A stretch of 64,000 nt of DNA from Echinometra lucunter (Eukaryota > Echinodermata > Echinoidea > Camarodonta > Echinometridae), in contig CM057165.1 in NCBI GenBank assembly GCA_029962745.1, positions 7,890,523 to 7,954,522 of the forward strand. Reading direction: 5' to 3'. The notes below the pieces were generated by a model. That model made no database searches and was not told the DNA's origin. It worked only from the letters and a program-made list of their open reading frames with translations. Below are positions 41,138-55,310 of this stretch, piece by piece (position 1 is the stretch's first letter; every line of letters begins with the position of its first letter). The position numbers and the translations under genes are program-made.

Positions 41138-41305
41138 CATTTTCTCGTTAGGTACAAAGAACGGCAATTACTTCTATGGCCGAGAATTATCAAAGAGTAT
41201 TTTAAGAAACAATACAGGGTCACCTGGTTTCAGCCAAAGGGTTAACTCTCGGATAGGCCTTTATTCAACGACTACTTTGGAGTCGAGATCGTGATAAATG
41301 GAAGA
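41138..41305 (+). CDS. Weak candidate terminal exon
   Basis: Acceptor TTTTCTCGTTAG near 41151 is followed by two open frames. One reads YKERQLLLWPRIIKEYFKKQ then YRVTWFQPKG and stop. The other reads TKNGNYFYGRELSKSILRNN and continues to TTTLESRS and stop. Because both are open the call is weak. Confidence 0.15.
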
Positions 41306-42447
41306 TTTTGCTCTAAAGCCAATATTTCAGGCATTTTGTCCGTATGAGGCGGCAAATAAAGGCAAGAAGTGCCTGGCTTAAGAGGAATGCCTGCTCTGAA
41401 TAGAAAATCCAGGACTTTGCTTGGGACATACGACCATGTTTACTCAAGATCTGTAGGAATCATCACGGATGCCCACATCTCACAGTGTCTTTGACTGGCG
41501 CCTAAATCCCTCACCTAGTTACAGGGATGAAACTCGTCAATCGTCGAAAACAAATATCTCTGGTCATAGACAAACGTTGAGAAATCATTCACGATTTCAC
41601 AGACTTGCAGGACCAAAGTCGAAGGAATATCATTAAAAAAAAATAGAATTAATTCTTCCATTCCTTTTTCTTTTCATCTGTCCCGATGGAAGACCAGCGG
41701 CACCATGTCATTGCAGCTGAAAATGGGTTATCCAACCGTCTCTTGATTGTATATTCCATTTTTTCCTAATTGTTTGGTTAATTCCTAAGTTTCCATATTT
41801 CTGTGCAGTTTTTCTTGTGTATATGTATATTATATTCATATTACTTTTAGCATTTTCTTTGTATATTCATGTGATTGTCTATTCTTTTTATGACGGAAAT
41901 AAAAAATATACAAACAAACAAACAAATTTGCATGCCTCACGAAAATACTGTTCTACTGGATTTGAGTGTAAAGTCTGTGCCAGAAAGCAGAATAAGAAAC
42001 CATGCCTGGCATGAAGAAACGATTCACTCCCTAAACCTGGGTTTAGGTACACTTTTATAGAGGACAGTGTCCATGAAAACGGACCCGGCCACAACTGGCT
42101 TGGTTTGTGGCTGTCTGTGTATTCTCGTCTCTTTGCGCACGGTACCTCTCTCCAAGGACGGAACCGCTGAACACGTTAAGCAATCACGGAATGTATCTAA
42201 TTTCAAGAGTCCACCCGATCTATAGAGTCTCTAGCTTACAATAAAAAGAAGCAGAGGAAAACGTCGCAAACATAGAGCGAGAAAAGTCACGCTTTATCCC
42301 GTCAAAAATCGAAATTAAGGACACCCGACACCAAGGGGGCTTAAACCCACGTGTTTTCCTAACTTCAAAATCGACAAAACTTAAACCATGGGCTGGAGTG
42401 GACGAAGATAACACGGAGTAAAACATATCGAGGGGCAGAGAGAGAGA

Positions 42448-42492
<45 letters not shown>

Positions 42493-45057
42493 GGTGGGGA
42501 CTTCAAGGAACTAAAAGCACAGCGACAACAACGCTTCAAATCTAAAGTACTACGGTTATTGTGCAAGGAAATCAGCGTAAAGTCCCTTCGGAAAACCTGG
42601 GAACGAGCGAAACATTTTCTCCGGCGATGTGTGTGCGCGCTTGCATTGTGAGGGTGGGTGAGGGTGGGTATCTTTTGTGCGTATCTTTTTGTGTGTACCA
42701 TGTAAAAAAAGCGCTTTGCCCCCGCCAGGGGTAAAATGTCATGTACTTTTTGGCGAGGTCTGCAGACGGTAGAGAACTTGGACGATTATATTACAGTCGA
42801 TATCCCCGTTCTGAAAATGGGTTGGCGACTTACATGCCTATAGTATCACTGTTTTCCATCTTTAAAGACCGGAGTGTCGTCTACAATATTTCAGCGGGAC
42901 TGAAGTTGTTTTCAGTAGACCTCTATATGTTTGGTTCAATGTATTTGGGAAAGAATATGTATCTTTTCATATACGTCTTCAGAGGAAGGCATCTAACTGA
43001 ATGTGATAATGGTGGCACACATACTTTTCCAAAAGGCATTCTTTATTTATAAAACTCAAATTTTGTCATTATAGACATATTGAAAAAGTTCTCATATAAT
43101 TTGGGCATGAATTTTGTTGGGAATTATTTCTTCTCACGTATTTTGCTAAAAGAAGGATGCACTGGTAACATGATCATCACTCGCGTTTTGAGTTCAGATC
43201 GATGAAATTTCGTTCATTTTTTATTTACCAATTTTACTCCTACCATAGGCATCAGTTGAGGGGGGGGGGGCAGGGGACACGTACCCCCAAACTATTGAGG
43301 GTAGGTGGTTGACACAATATAGTATGTTCCCCCAAATTTAGAGCTGAAGACATTTTTCTGTCTTTTTTCAGCAATTTTTTGGTTATGTCCCCAAATGGAT
43401 TGACGCCCTTGATGTGGTTGACTCCGACCTTCAATCATTTGCAGTGCGTGCCCCCCCTCAAAAGAGGAAGTGTCAGTATTAGATCCGGGTATATTTCACC
43501 AATGTACGTGCCGAAACTGGCACCCCCCCCCCCCATCATCCGTGTTCATCTTCATTAAAGTTCATAAGCACTGTCATTATCAACCTATGACACGAAATGG
43601 AAAAAAAAAATCCATGGGGCAAAGAAGGAACAAATTTCTAAGCTAACGAACACCATTTAGAAATTACCGACTGATTATGGTATAGAACAGTTATTTACTG
43701 TAATGTCCTTTTAATCAATTAACTCATGGCCAACGCTGTTCATTTTATTTTTTGATAGAGGATAAAATAATTAGTGCACACTACATGAAAATTAATTGCA
43801 CTTACTAGCGTAATTAATTTCTGTCCCCCCCTTTTTTTTAGTAAACATTGTAAAGGAGGTAACTGTGATGTGGAATTTGTCATCGACTCTTGGGAAAATG
43901 GCTACTGACTGCAGACATCGTGCATGTCATGAAAATAAGAGCACACCTAAGTCTGCATTGATCTTCATCCTTGGAAATGTTTTTGCGCGTGTCTACAACG
44001 ATGTGAAGAATGTATGTACTTTGCAATCACCGTTGTATTTGAAAGGAGGGGGAGAGGGACCAGTTGCTCCTCCCGGCAAAAATATGCATCCACTTTAATA
44101 CGTAAAATATATTATGAAAACTGGTATGTTTTACCTCATCTGAGATCAAAATCCGGATATACCACTATTTGCAATCGTTGAAATTAAAATTTGTTTCCTT
44201 TGTCAAACGAGGTAGTTTGCAAATTTGAATACAATTTTGACCAATATATCAAAGTATCAATCGTTCCGTGTATTGTGTATTGTATTTGTAGCTAGCTGGC
44301 ATACTTTATTTTTCAGGGGCTCTTTTGGGTAGCCATCAGGATTGTACCATAAAAAGCACAATCCCTTTCGTTTCCTGGTTATTCCATAGAGAATGCAAAC
44401 CTTAAACAAATGAAAACGATTTTTGCCAGTATTCCATTTTCCCCGATCCCTAAAACCTCTTAGAGACTCGCTGGGCCTCCATATCTAAGTGCAGCCTCTC
44501 AGCCCATTTATCCTCAAACTCAGATAGACACAAAATATCAAAAGGACCGTGGATGTATATAGGAGGGAAGACAAATGGGTGGAAACAAATCGATTCTTGG
44601 ATAAAACGCCTTGAGTCAGATGGCTACACAAAGAGTATTGTCACGACGTAGTAAAGTTCATCCTTCGACATTGCCTTGCATATCAGTTCATGTCTTCTTA
44701 TCCATCCATTCGCAGCGACCGTTTTCTAACGAAGCACTATTTCTAGTACGACATTTTATTTTCCTGATTACCCGAGCGATATTATCAATAACTTGTTTTT
44801 TTTTGGTCACATAATACTCAATAAAACAATATATTCGCTAAATTCCAGTCCCATGGACACAGTCAAACAATTGAGCCTTTTTTTTTTACAAATGGAAAAG
44901 ACAAATACTAGTGACTACTTTTGTACATAACACCTACATAATGATTCTTAAAATGGCACAAAAATTAATCAGGAAATGACACCATGTGGCTCAGGCGACA
45001 GAACCTATACTATTGTTATGAACAGATAGATAGATAGAACCTATACTATTGAAAGGA
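41306..45057. other. Intergenic, no gene supported
   Basis: Contains a GA microsatellite at 42440-42490, G runs near 43260, a C run near 43522 and AT-rich sequence. A + strand frame at 42741-43052 (starts MYFLARSADGREL) follows a CTGCAG acceptor-like site at 42761, but nothing identifies it. A 20-base block (AGAACCTATACTATTG) is repeated at 44999 and 45038. Confidence 0.4.
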
Positions 45058-45118
<61 letters not shown>

Positions 45119-45150
45119 CAGACAGGGAGACAGACTGATAGGTAGATAGA
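45057..45150. repeat. GATA microsatellite
   Basis: About 15 GATA units grading into GACA and imperfect copies. The minus-strand frame (SIYLSIYL) is an artefact. Confidence 0.9.
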
Positions 45151-45859
45151 TAGATGAATGAATAGATGTATAGATGAATAAATAAAGAAAAAAATAAATT
45201 TAAAAATAAATACAACATAGAAGGTTGGCTCAAAACAAGCTTTAATGAAAAATCCCTTAGTCGCAAACACAAAAAGAAAAAACAAACAAACAAATAAGAA
45301 AACAAAACAATCTTCATTCGGTGAAGAGACTCCCCATATTCCACAGACATGACAGACAAGGATGTAATTGAAAATATTGCATCCTACGACAGAGTGCTAT
45401 AAAGTGAGTGTTCCATAATTTGGAGAACTATACACCACAGGAAAGACACCACCTGTCCGTAGAGTGCATGGTAATCATCAGGTGCAGCGATATGCCAGGA
45501 CATATCCTTGTCACGTCTTCGAGGAACACTTGAGGATGATATTGATGAAATTCCTTTTGCCCTCCAAGGCACAGGTGACTTACAAATAGTCAATGACGAT
45601 AATGTTAAAACATTCAAACAACATTGTCAGAAAGTTGTTCCATGCATCTTCAGATAATCTGCATGCTTGTGAAACGTAACCTACGTGATTACCATATGTA
45701 ATTGTCTCGGTCGAATTGCCTATTTTTGAGCAAGACTCTTCTGGTGTTGTGGGCATTTGTAGGCATGGCAGGCAAATAACTCTTGTTTTCATGGTTAATG
45801 CTGAGGCCCCCGTCAAATAAGGATGAGCTGGAAAGTCTCCTGCACAATTTGGGGAGAGT

Positions 45860-45906
<47 letters not shown>

Positions 45907-46277
45907 GAAACATGTGAGAATGGCAGAATAAAAGTTAAAGTATTAAAGGATTTATTTATTTTATTCATTTATTTATTCATTAATTCATTTCAAATCACAT
46001 ATTTCAAAAAGGGTACCTCAAAGCAGCAAATATTTTTTTGTTTTCATTAGGGTCTTTAGAAATACAAACAGAGGTATATACATACGAAAAACAAAGGCTG
46101 TAATACATTGAATACTGCATTAAAAACAAAGTGAATAATACATTAAATACTGCCGGATACAACAGATTGGACATCAGGTGATTGAAATGTAAAGGAAATG
46201 AAAGAGCTAAATCCTGGAAGACTTGTAGTGATCATGGTGATAGCAGAAAAGTAGCTTCTTAAAACAGATATATAGAT

Positions 46278-46318
<41 letters not shown>

Positions 46319-46332
46319 GTGAGAGAAAGAGA

Positions 46333-46393
<61 letters not shown>

Positions 46394-46637
46394 TGAATGG
46401 GGGGGGGGGGGGACTTGCATAACAAGGAGACAGAAAAGGTAACATGTTACACGACCTATAAGCAAGAAATATTCAAAAATAACTCAGTAGGAAGGAGAAA
46501 CCCACACGGATAAAGGAAATGAAATAAACAGTGTTGAAAGGAGAGCAAGGAGAACGAATCGACAAAATCCGACAGATTACGAGTCAAATGAATGAGAGAA
46601 AGAGAAAGAGGGAGATAAGATGAAGAGAAAGGGGAAA

Positions 46638-46696
<59 letters not shown>

Positions 46697-47913
46697 AAAG
46701 CAAATGACAGCAAGAGAAAGAATATGCAGCTCACGCGACTCATGGAGACATTACCGCAAAGATTTCCCTAAATGAGAGTTATTAGATGTGAGGGACGAAA
46801 ATATTAGGAGAAGGGGCGATGAAATGAAATAAAAAGGAAGAGGTTTTTGAGGGGGAAAACATGATATTCATTTGAAGAAGGTATACATGGATAGTACCTT
46901 AGATAATTCCTCCTCAGCAGGCCAAATGCCGGACACGAGTAGGAAACGGTCAATGTTTTAAATCAAATATCAATTGAAGAGTATTTGTTCTAGTGGTTTA
47001 ATGCGCGTGGTCGATCCCGTGATTATATTTCATGTCCAGTTCATCTCTTACTTCTGCCGTGATCTAATACAGCCGAAAGAATTGGCTAGAATTCTTCCCA
47101 ATAGATTTGCTATCCGTCATCCATTTTAAGGTCTTGACCCAAATCGAGACAACGTCGCCATTTTGGACGAAAATACGTCGAAAAGCATTTATATCAATTC
47201 GACGGGCAAGCGCAAAACAATATTGCTTTCGACGTTGGACTGATATTACGAAGTGAATATCAGCGGAATATTTGCGCTTTTTATTTTCTTCAGAGCCATG
47301 AACGATGGAGATTGCTTTTAGGAGGTTTTTTGTCTGCAAGGGCCGAAATCTCGGAAACTGCAAATTATGAGTGTCTTGGACAAAACAAAGAAACAAGGAG
47401 AATTGATATCGTAGGTTTAACGTAGGAAGGAAGGATAGGGTACATTTTTTCTACATGGCATAAGCTGATACAAATGTTCCTTGTAATGGAATGCTTTTTA
47501 AAAGCATCCATATTAATTCATCAATGCAAATTAGGAGTGGATCCTGGATTATTTCTAATGTAAACCTTGAAAGATTATATCTTCATGTAGGAAATAGGGG
47601 AGGGGGGGGGATTTATTTCAGGTTGTGCACTTTAGGTTTGCAAACAGAGGGAAAAGGCAGCTGGGTGGTCCGTTAATTCGCTAAAAATTTCTTTTTTTTC
47701 CCCACAAAAATCAATCGTTCAGTATACAAACTATGCATTATGAAATCACGTATATCTGTTACAATCAAAATATGATAGTTTATAAGAAAAAAAAAAAACG
47801 AAGAGATTGATTCAGTGATTCAGTAGTTTAACATTCATGTGGAAAGGCCTATAACGTTAAGCCGGGATTGTTGTGGATAGGCCCGTTCACACGGGAAGGA
47901 AAAACAATTAAGA
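45151..47913. other. Intergenic with three GA microsatellites
   Basis: GA runs at about 45863-45903, 46281-46390 (with a GT run inside) and 46640-46692, plus a G run at 46400. A 110-codon minus-strand frame at 47396-47064 is open without recognisable motif. Confidence 0.5.
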
Positions 47914-48090
47914 GCGCCATGGCTCAGTGGTAGAGCAGTGGTCTCGTCGTAACCGGGAGTACCCGGGTTCGAAACCAAGCGGATGCGCTACTGCCCTTTG
48001 GTAAGATTTAATCCTCATTACCAAGTCCTTCGGCGGGGACCTACAGCCGTTGGTTCCCTGGTTGCTCACTATCAAGCATTTGATTAAGGG
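47914..48090 (+). mobile_element. SINE with tRNA-like head
   Basis: The head at 47914-47988 has acceptor GCGC(C)AT pairing with GATGCGC, A box TGGCTCAGTGGTAGAGC and B box GGGTTCGAAACC. The body ACTGCCCTTTGGTAAGAT and CTTCGGCGGGGACC follows and matches the SINE at 28255. It ends in a GA-rich tract. Confidence 0.72.
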
Positions 48091-50239
48091 GAGGGAGAAG
48101 GAATAAGAAAGAGAGAGAGAGAGAAAAGAGGGAATAATGATGTACTAGTATGGGAAGAAGGAAATGGAAAAGGGAAAATAGAGAACGTTACAAGACAAAA
48201 CTAGAATAGAGACAGGAATAAGGATATACTCAGGATACAAATGTAATTTATGTAAATTTTCTTTTAATTTTTTTTTTCATTATCACTTGTTCTACACTGC
48301 TGAGGTTATCAGATAAACTATACGTCTTTGAAAACTAATCTTTATGTCCTTTTCACTTTATTATGCCCGTCATTAATGAAAGGAATAAGTACTTTTCAAA
48401 CCTGTCAAAATAAACATTTAAACAAAATCCACGAGGATCACTATTTGCGTGCACAAACTGGCATTTTTTTTTAACATATCATTTTCATTTCACATTATCT
48501 TTGATGCTGCGCCTTTTCCTTGGGGTGAAGAAGAGCTCGATCATTCGCCCCACTTATTCTGCTCCTTAATTTCTCCCCTATCAAGATGTAGATACGCATT
48601 ATTATGTAAATTTTGAGAGGGAAAACAAATTCGTTCAAAGTTGTATCTTGTAAAATTTTAATAATTCCTTGATTTTCTTTCAACTGGAGAAGATTTTAAC
48701 ATGCGCTTGCCAGCTTACAGGCAGCCTTACATAAATGGAAACAAACCTTTTCTTTCGTCTCCTCCCTTTGCATCAAACGTTTGTTGAATACATTGCTACA
48801 TTGGGGTTGATGACGTCAGCAAAATTATCCGTATTTACAATGGCCTAGATCGGCCAGGGATCTGCTGCGATCGAAATATAGAGCAACATTTCTAACAATT
48901 ACAACCAGACATCTTTCATTCCGTCATCGCGAAGATAATATCATTTTTTTTTTCTGTTTACGTGCGATTTCAGTTTCATGGCCCGGTTTTATGATATAAT
49001 AAGAATTCTTGCAATATTGCATGTACCATTGACTAATTGCAATCATGCATATTGTCATTGTACTGTCGTTGGGCTTTTAGAAAACGTTCTTAAGAACAAA
49101 ATGCTTTTAAGGGTTGTTAGGCCTGAGTGCGTTCTAGATGAACATAATGAAGATGTGTCGCTGTACTGCAGGCATACTAGTTATGATTAACATAATTATG
49201 ATCAAGGAGCCAATTTGTCTTGTGTTTCCTTTTGATCTACACTGGAAATTCAACATCCGACAAAGCAGTGAATAAACTAACTGAACAGTGAAACTTCCAC
49301 TGAATTTTAGATCAGTTATCGTAAATATAATATAACATAGCCCAAAGATGATGTCTCATATCCCCCCTTTTTTATAGGTATTTCAATGTCCTTGGGCAAG
49401 ATAATTTCCATTTCCCATGACAATAGTAATGACGACAATTATTTCAGTGAGTGCTAATAATGTACAAGTTTTATGTGATCAATTTCAATTTGCAAAGTGT
49501 CCTTGCTACACAAATAAGCGATTATGCATAAACCACTATACCTTATTGTCATTTGAAATTAATACCGTGTGTGTATTGAAGTACCCCATTACATTTGTTT
49601 GCTGGAACGTTCAGCATTACCATTTTGGTTTTCAAACCAATTAGATTAAGTGGCTACCTACCATTTGTTCTATTCAAAAGCAAGAATTATACAAATTACT
49701 TATTCACAAACGTACTAAGAGAAATTAACATTCGCTACGGCAGAAAATACACCCCCGTACTGGTAGAATAGTGCTAACATTGAGAAAGGAAACATTATGT
49801 ATGCAGATTCTAATTAATTGTATTGATACACCATACTTTGCAAAACTATAAGACCACTTGGGAATTCGTGGGTATTTCTTATTTCAATAATTTGGAATGC
49901 ATTATTTTGTCTCATTGAATTATGACATAACATGTTTACTACAGTGGTCTGTAGCATAGGAGTAATGGTATATAAGCTCATATGAATGCGTTGAAAATGA
50001 ATGTATGTTTGAAAAATGAATTACGTTTAAAAACTTTTCTCTTTGAGTTATTGCATTTTTGAAGGGTTGTTTTAAACTTTTGCAAATGATGGTATATATA
50101 GTGGAAATTAGCCTCGGTGATCTTAACATCTACGCAGCACTGGAAATACTCAATGCACATGAAGTCGACTTGAGGACTGGCCACCTCAAGTCGGCAGACC
50201 TCAAGTCGACAACAGAACTTAGACATTTTTACGAGCATA
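48091..50239. other. Intergenic, no gene seen
   Basis: AT-rich sequence. No repeat or splice-supported exon recognised. Confidence 0.5.
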
Positions 50240-50430
50240 ATACAGTATAGGCCGTATTATATGGCTGCCTGTTCACTACACTTAAACATGTTAAATGGAA
50301 GCGATACCCTGGGTTACCCCAAATACTAGCCATTGATGACTTCAAGACAGCTTTTGAGCTAAACAATAACTCAAGCCAATAGCTGTTTGATAACTGAACA
50401 GGCAGCCATACATTACGGCCTATACTGTAT
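50240..50430. mobile_element. Foldback MITE with TACAGTATAGGCCGTA ends
   Basis: ATACAGTATAGGCCGTA...GGCTGCCTGTTCA on the left is mirrored by TGAACAGGCAGCC...TACGGCCTATACTGTAT on the right. The non-pairing centre is about 115 bp. Confidence 0.85.
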
Positions 50431-50667
50431 TTGCGCGGAAAACTTTCTCCGTTGCTTTTGTAAGGGGATGAAAATACCCCTCCCTCTTATGACCCCTGTC
50501 TACGTCAGTGGTAATTCATGACATTGTATAAACACCGACATAAAGATGATACGACTATATTGCATTGTCTGTGTGGTACCACCTTTCTTCAGATAATGAT
50601 TTCTATAGAATTATCCAATACATCATCTACTTGTTGGTAGAACTCGTGATATTAGAGTCCCACTATT

Positions 50668-50790
50668 TTTCGGCTTACTTCGAACCATCGGGTGATCGCG
50701 TCGGGCCGTGTAATCGCGTAACCCGACCTTTCGTGAAAACAGCCCCCTGTATTTACGAAAGGTCGGGTAAATCGTGTGGCAAAAATGCGA
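50668..50790 (+). repeat. Repeat with CCCGACCTTTCGT hairpin, copy 1
   Basis: Contains the hairpin ACCCGACCTTTCGT...ACGAAAGGTCGGGT and GCTTACTTCGAACCATCGG. An inverted copy stands at 55190-55310. Confidence 0.8.
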
Positions 50791-50921
50791 TTTTTAGCAA
50801 TTGTGGTCATTGACATAAGACTAATCTTTTACGTGAATATTCGTGAGAAAACTACCTTCAAATGACGAAGTATCGGGTAAAAAAAATAAATTTTGATATT
50901 AATCTATTTATGATACGCAAG

Positions 50922-51675
50922 CAGTGGCGTAACAACCGGGGGGGGGGGGGGGGCAGGGGGGCAGAGTGTCCCCCCTGAAGGATTTCAGCTGGAAAATCCA
51001 CCAAACCACAGGGAAAAAATTAAAGGAAGGGAAAGGAAGGGAGAAAGGGAAAGGAAGAAGAAGAAAGGGAAAGAAAGAAGAAAAAAGGAAAAGAAAGAAG
51101 GAAAAAGGGAAGAAAGAAGGAGAAAGGGAAAGGAAGGAGAAAGGGAAAGAAAAAAGGAGAAAGGGGAGAAAGAAGAAGAAAGAGAAGGAAAAAAAAAGAA
51201 GAAAGCAAAGTGAAACAAAAGAAATGAGGGAAAATTTAGTAACAAAACCCTGGAGTTTTTGGGAGCTCCCCCGCAGTCGCTTTCCCTGTAGACCCCCATC
51301 AGGGGCCTAAGCCAGAACCCTGGGACCCACCTGCTGAGGGCTTCACAACAAAGAACTCGCGGTGCGGGCTCACCTCCGCATATTCTATTTCTAGACTTAG
51401 TTACCGGGAAATTTTCCGCTCTGCCCCCCCCCCAAAAAAAAACAGGCAGAGAATTACACAACTCAGACTTAATTACCGGGAAATTTTTGGCTATGCATAT
51501 GTCCCCCCCCCACCCCATAACAGGCAGAGAGCGTAAGAAGAGCGGGAACTGACCGCGCAAAAACGCCGGAGCTTCCGCGCTTTGCGCGGGAGGGGGAAAC
51601 TCCCCCCCTCCCTGCACCCTCCCCCTAGGGAGCACTACCATCCTACTAAAATGAGATCCTAGTTACGCCGCAGAA
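50922..51675 (+). mobile_element. Non-autonomous transposon with CAGTGGCGTAAC ends
   Basis: The left end GCAGTGGCGTAACAACC carries a run of about 16 G. The right end TCCTAGTTACGCCGCA is its approximate inverse. Inside are CCCCCCTGAAGGATTTCAGC, GGAAAATCCACCAAACCAC, a GAAAGGGAAAGG purine tract and C-rich blocks. The first part matches the element at 53931. A partial extra unit follows at 51705-51800. Confidence 0.75.
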
Positions 51676-53930
51676 GATAGACTTTATTACCGACTAGTAA
51701 TTCAAAGAAACGTTGGAGCTTCCGCGCTTCGCTCGGGAGGGGGGAAACGCTCCCTCCCTGCACCCTCCCCTCTAGGGAGCACTACATTGGCATAAATTCT
51801 AGGGGGTGGGGGATCTATCACCCCCACTTGGGGGAGAGGGGGAATGGTGTGTACAAATCCCCCCCATGCAGACACACTTTTTAAGGAAGAAAATATATTT
51901 CAATTAATCAGTTCCAATTCTCTGCCGCCCCCCCCCCTCTCTCTCTCTCTCTCGGACACCCTCGACTTTTCATCAAATAATCTCGCCTGAATTGATTTTT
52001 CATCTCTTTCTTCCTGTATCTATCTCTGTCTCTCTTTCCAACCCTTTCCATCTCTCTTGAACACACCCTCTTGGTTGCTTCATTTTTCACCTACCCCCAT
52101 ATTCATTTCATAAGAGGGGGCTTCAGTATTTTCTTAGTTGTGCATGTATAAATGTATTACAATTATCACATTCTTTTAAAAATTGCTGGGGATTACACAA
52201 TCAATATCAAAGTACACTTGTAGTAAAAAAAAAAAAAATGGATTTGCTATGTAATGATTATTTTTCTGCATGGTGATTACAGTCTTGTACATGTTAAAAT
52301 AGGTTCATTCCGATAAAAAGGAAACTACATCAGCCTTCATTCATCACTTAAAAGTAAAATATATTTCATATTACTCATAACAATTTTTTAAAATCATATA
52401 CTCTGTTCACAACTTACAACAAAATAGAATTGACTATAGAGTTTTACATCACTACCATTCAAATGTTAGTAATTCAAATTGCCAACATGTATCAAGGCCC
52501 AATAGAATCCTTTTCTACTTTAAATAATACTTGTAAATAAATCATTAACAGAGCTCATAGTCAGATGTTGTGCACAACTCAGGAAGAATGAGCTATTCCA
52601 CATCCTTTAGAAGAAATTAATAAAATTAATTAAAACGCAACTGAAAACAGTAATTTTGAAACTTACATACTCATCATTCAATTCAAATTACTAGTACACT
52701 GTACTGAATTTATGAATTTTCAAATCCTCAAATGAAATAATAATCTGCTGTAAGAGTTTCAAATAATTCGCACACACCTATGGGGAGGGGTTTAGTTAAA
52801 AAAAAATAATGCAATTACATGTATTTGTTTTGTAACTTTGTTTAATGACATTGCAAAAAAAATTGAATGTCGATAATAATCCAAAATTGTTGACTGCATA
52901 TCAATAAATTTGAATTGAATTGAATTGTGGGTTGGGCTACTGCTCCTGTCCCCTCCCCCCCCCCCTCCTGCTGCATACAGGGCCATGACTCCTCACTCAT
53001 TGAGAGACAGATCTCCAAAGCAGGGGTCCAATGCAATGAAGAGTAGAAGCTGAATTCTTTCTGTTAAAGAAAACAAGATGAGATTGAAAGTTAACTTGAA
53101 TTAGGATAAATGCAAAATACATGTACAAATTATGGACAGTAGGAGCACTGAATATTTACCTTTGCAGACCAAGGTTTATAAATCATTTTAGTTTATTTCA
53201 CAGAACTCAAAATACAATTGAAATTTATACAACAGAAATTTAGAACAATACACACATTGAACAATAAATATCTCAACTTGAAATTTAATAATAAAAAACA
53301 AACTTGCAAATGAAATGAGAGGAAATCAGAAAACAAAATATAGTTTCTGCTTGAATAGCAAAAATGAACAAGTAAAGCTGAACAATTATTTAGCTTTAAC
53401 TAAGCAATACATTTCTTAATGAAGTGTAAGCAAGAAATGTTGGTGAGATATTTTGATCCAGGTGTCCATGAAACTCAAGAAAAATATTCATCATGCCAGA
53501 CTGATGAAATTTTCAAAGGAGACAATAATAATAATAAAAAATGTTACAAATAAATTCAAGAATGGGTGTATTTGCAACCAAGGCCTGGCTGAATATTGAC
53601 ATACCTGTACATGTAGTAACCTTATTAAATTCATGCAGAATTCACTTACCTTCCACAACTGGAGTGGTAGACTAACTCATTTCTTGCAGAAACTTTCTTC
53701 AGTCTCAGTCAACAAGCAATCATCACCTACATCTCCAACATGATGTGGATGCAGACATAAATGCAGCAGTAAGTTTCAACCTAGGCATGTTCAATCTGAT
53801 GAACAAAGTCAAAACAAATAAATGAATGGGATGCTCCGATCTACCTCTCAAAAAGAAAATAATTTTTCATCGGACACTGTTGGAGTCTATAGATATACCA
53901 ACATCCGTGAAGAAGTAGGAGCAAGATCAA
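51676..53930. other. Intergenic, no gene seen
   Basis: C-rich and CT-rich at the left end (to 52090), then AT-rich to 53900 with scattered poly(A)/poly(T). No splice-supported exon. Confidence 0.5.
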
Positions 53931-54497
53931 ATCAGTGGTGTAACAACCAGGGGCAGGGGAGGGAGGGAGGGACAGAGTGCCCCCTGAAGATTTCAGCGGA
54001 AAAATCCACCAAACCACCACGAAAAAAATGAAAGGGAAAGGAAGAAAAAGGAAGGGAGAAAGGGAAAGAGAGAAGAAAAGGGAGAAAGAAGAGATATGGA
54101 AAAAAAAAAGAGGAAAGGGGGGGGGGCAGAGCCAAAAATTTCCTGGTAAGTAAATTTAGAATCAGTGGCATAGCTAGGATTTCACTTAAGGGGGTGGTAG
54201 TCTCTCCCTCCCTGCACCCTCCCCCCTATGGAGTGCGCTTCGCACGCTCAGTGTTTCGAATGCTTTGTGTACTCACTACCGCCCCCTCAAATGAAATCAT
54301 AACTATGCCACTGATTCTTGACTGAGTAACGTGAGTTACTAGGAATTTTGGGCTCCCCCCCCCCTCCGATAACAGGAACCTTTCATAAACCGTCATAAGT
54401 CTAAGTTCATGGACATCCCATAGAAACGTGTGTTAATTCTACAACACGCGTTTCAATGGGATGTCCAAGAAGTTTCGTGAAACGCAGCCCTGTTACA
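53931..54497 (+). mobile_element. CAGTGGTGTAAC-ended transposon with a nested related element
   Basis: Left ATCAGTGGTGTAACAACCAG matches the 50922 element and right TGTTACACCGCTGGAT is inverted. A second, short element sits inside at about 54163-54316 with CAGTGGCATAGCTAGGATTTC and GAAATCATAACTATGCCACTG ends. A small hairpin (GGACATCCCATAGAAACG with CGTTTCAATGGGATGTCC) lies at 54403-54473. Confidence 0.7.
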
Positions 54498-55189
54498 CCG
54501 CTGGATTAAATCATACCTAGTCTCATTATGCTTCCTTATGCTGTCTTTGAAATCTGAACTTAAACTGTACACACAGCCATAGACCCCCGCCTCGCCCTCC
54601 CCCTTGCTTTACACAGCTATACATCATGCAACAATTTAGGATAACCGATTCGTCAACTCGCCAACACACTATGCATGTAGGTGGGATAAAATAAACGTTG
54701 AATCTCACTGTCAACCGTTTTTGCATTGCATTTACAATCATAGGCAGTCCGCCCGAAAGTCTGGGCAAGATGTTGCGTCGTGACAGGGTGCTTAGCGCAA
54801 TGCAGCGGTAACATGAGCTGCCGACGATGAAAAGAGTTTACAAAGTTCGTGAGTTATAGCACATAATTTCATGACATACAGCTCAGGACAGTTCTTTGAA
54901 AATATAAAGAAATTAACGCAGATTTGGCACAATGTAGAACTCATTATGAATAGATTCTATTTTTTGACAAATTAGCGAAATTTAAACTGTACTCACCTCT
55001 GGACTTTCCGAGGCAAAGGCTGACTTTGTGCGAATCAAATACTAGGTTTTATTCAAGCCGTTTTTCGTCAAATTATTTGTTGTAGAAATGTGCGTTAAGG
55101 ACGCGACCCTTCGTATATTTGCTAGCTAATTTCTACGAAGTATCGGGTTAATGGACCTGACTTTTCGTAAATTTAACTGGTATATTTCT
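54498..55189. other. Intergenic, nothing recognised
   Basis: Ordinary sequence; further ACGAAGTATCGGGT-type blocks near 55080-55150 relate to the adjacent repeat. Confidence 0.4.
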
Positions 55190-55310
55190 CAAATGGTGAA
55201 CCCGACCTTTCGTAAATACAGGGGGCTGTTTTCACGAAAGGTCGGGTTACGCGATCACACGGCCCGACGCGAAGACCCGATGGTTCGAAGTAAGCCCTAT
55301 TTTTCAACTT
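55190..55310 (-). repeat. Repeat with CCCGACCTTTCGT hairpin, copy 2 (inverted)
   Basis: Reverse complement of 50668-50790: same hairpin plus CGATGGTTCGAAGTAAGC. The two copies bracket about 4.4 kb. Confidence 0.8.

Noticed and set aside
44991..45359. SIYLSIYL repeat frames
   Set aside because: GATA microsatellite in translation.
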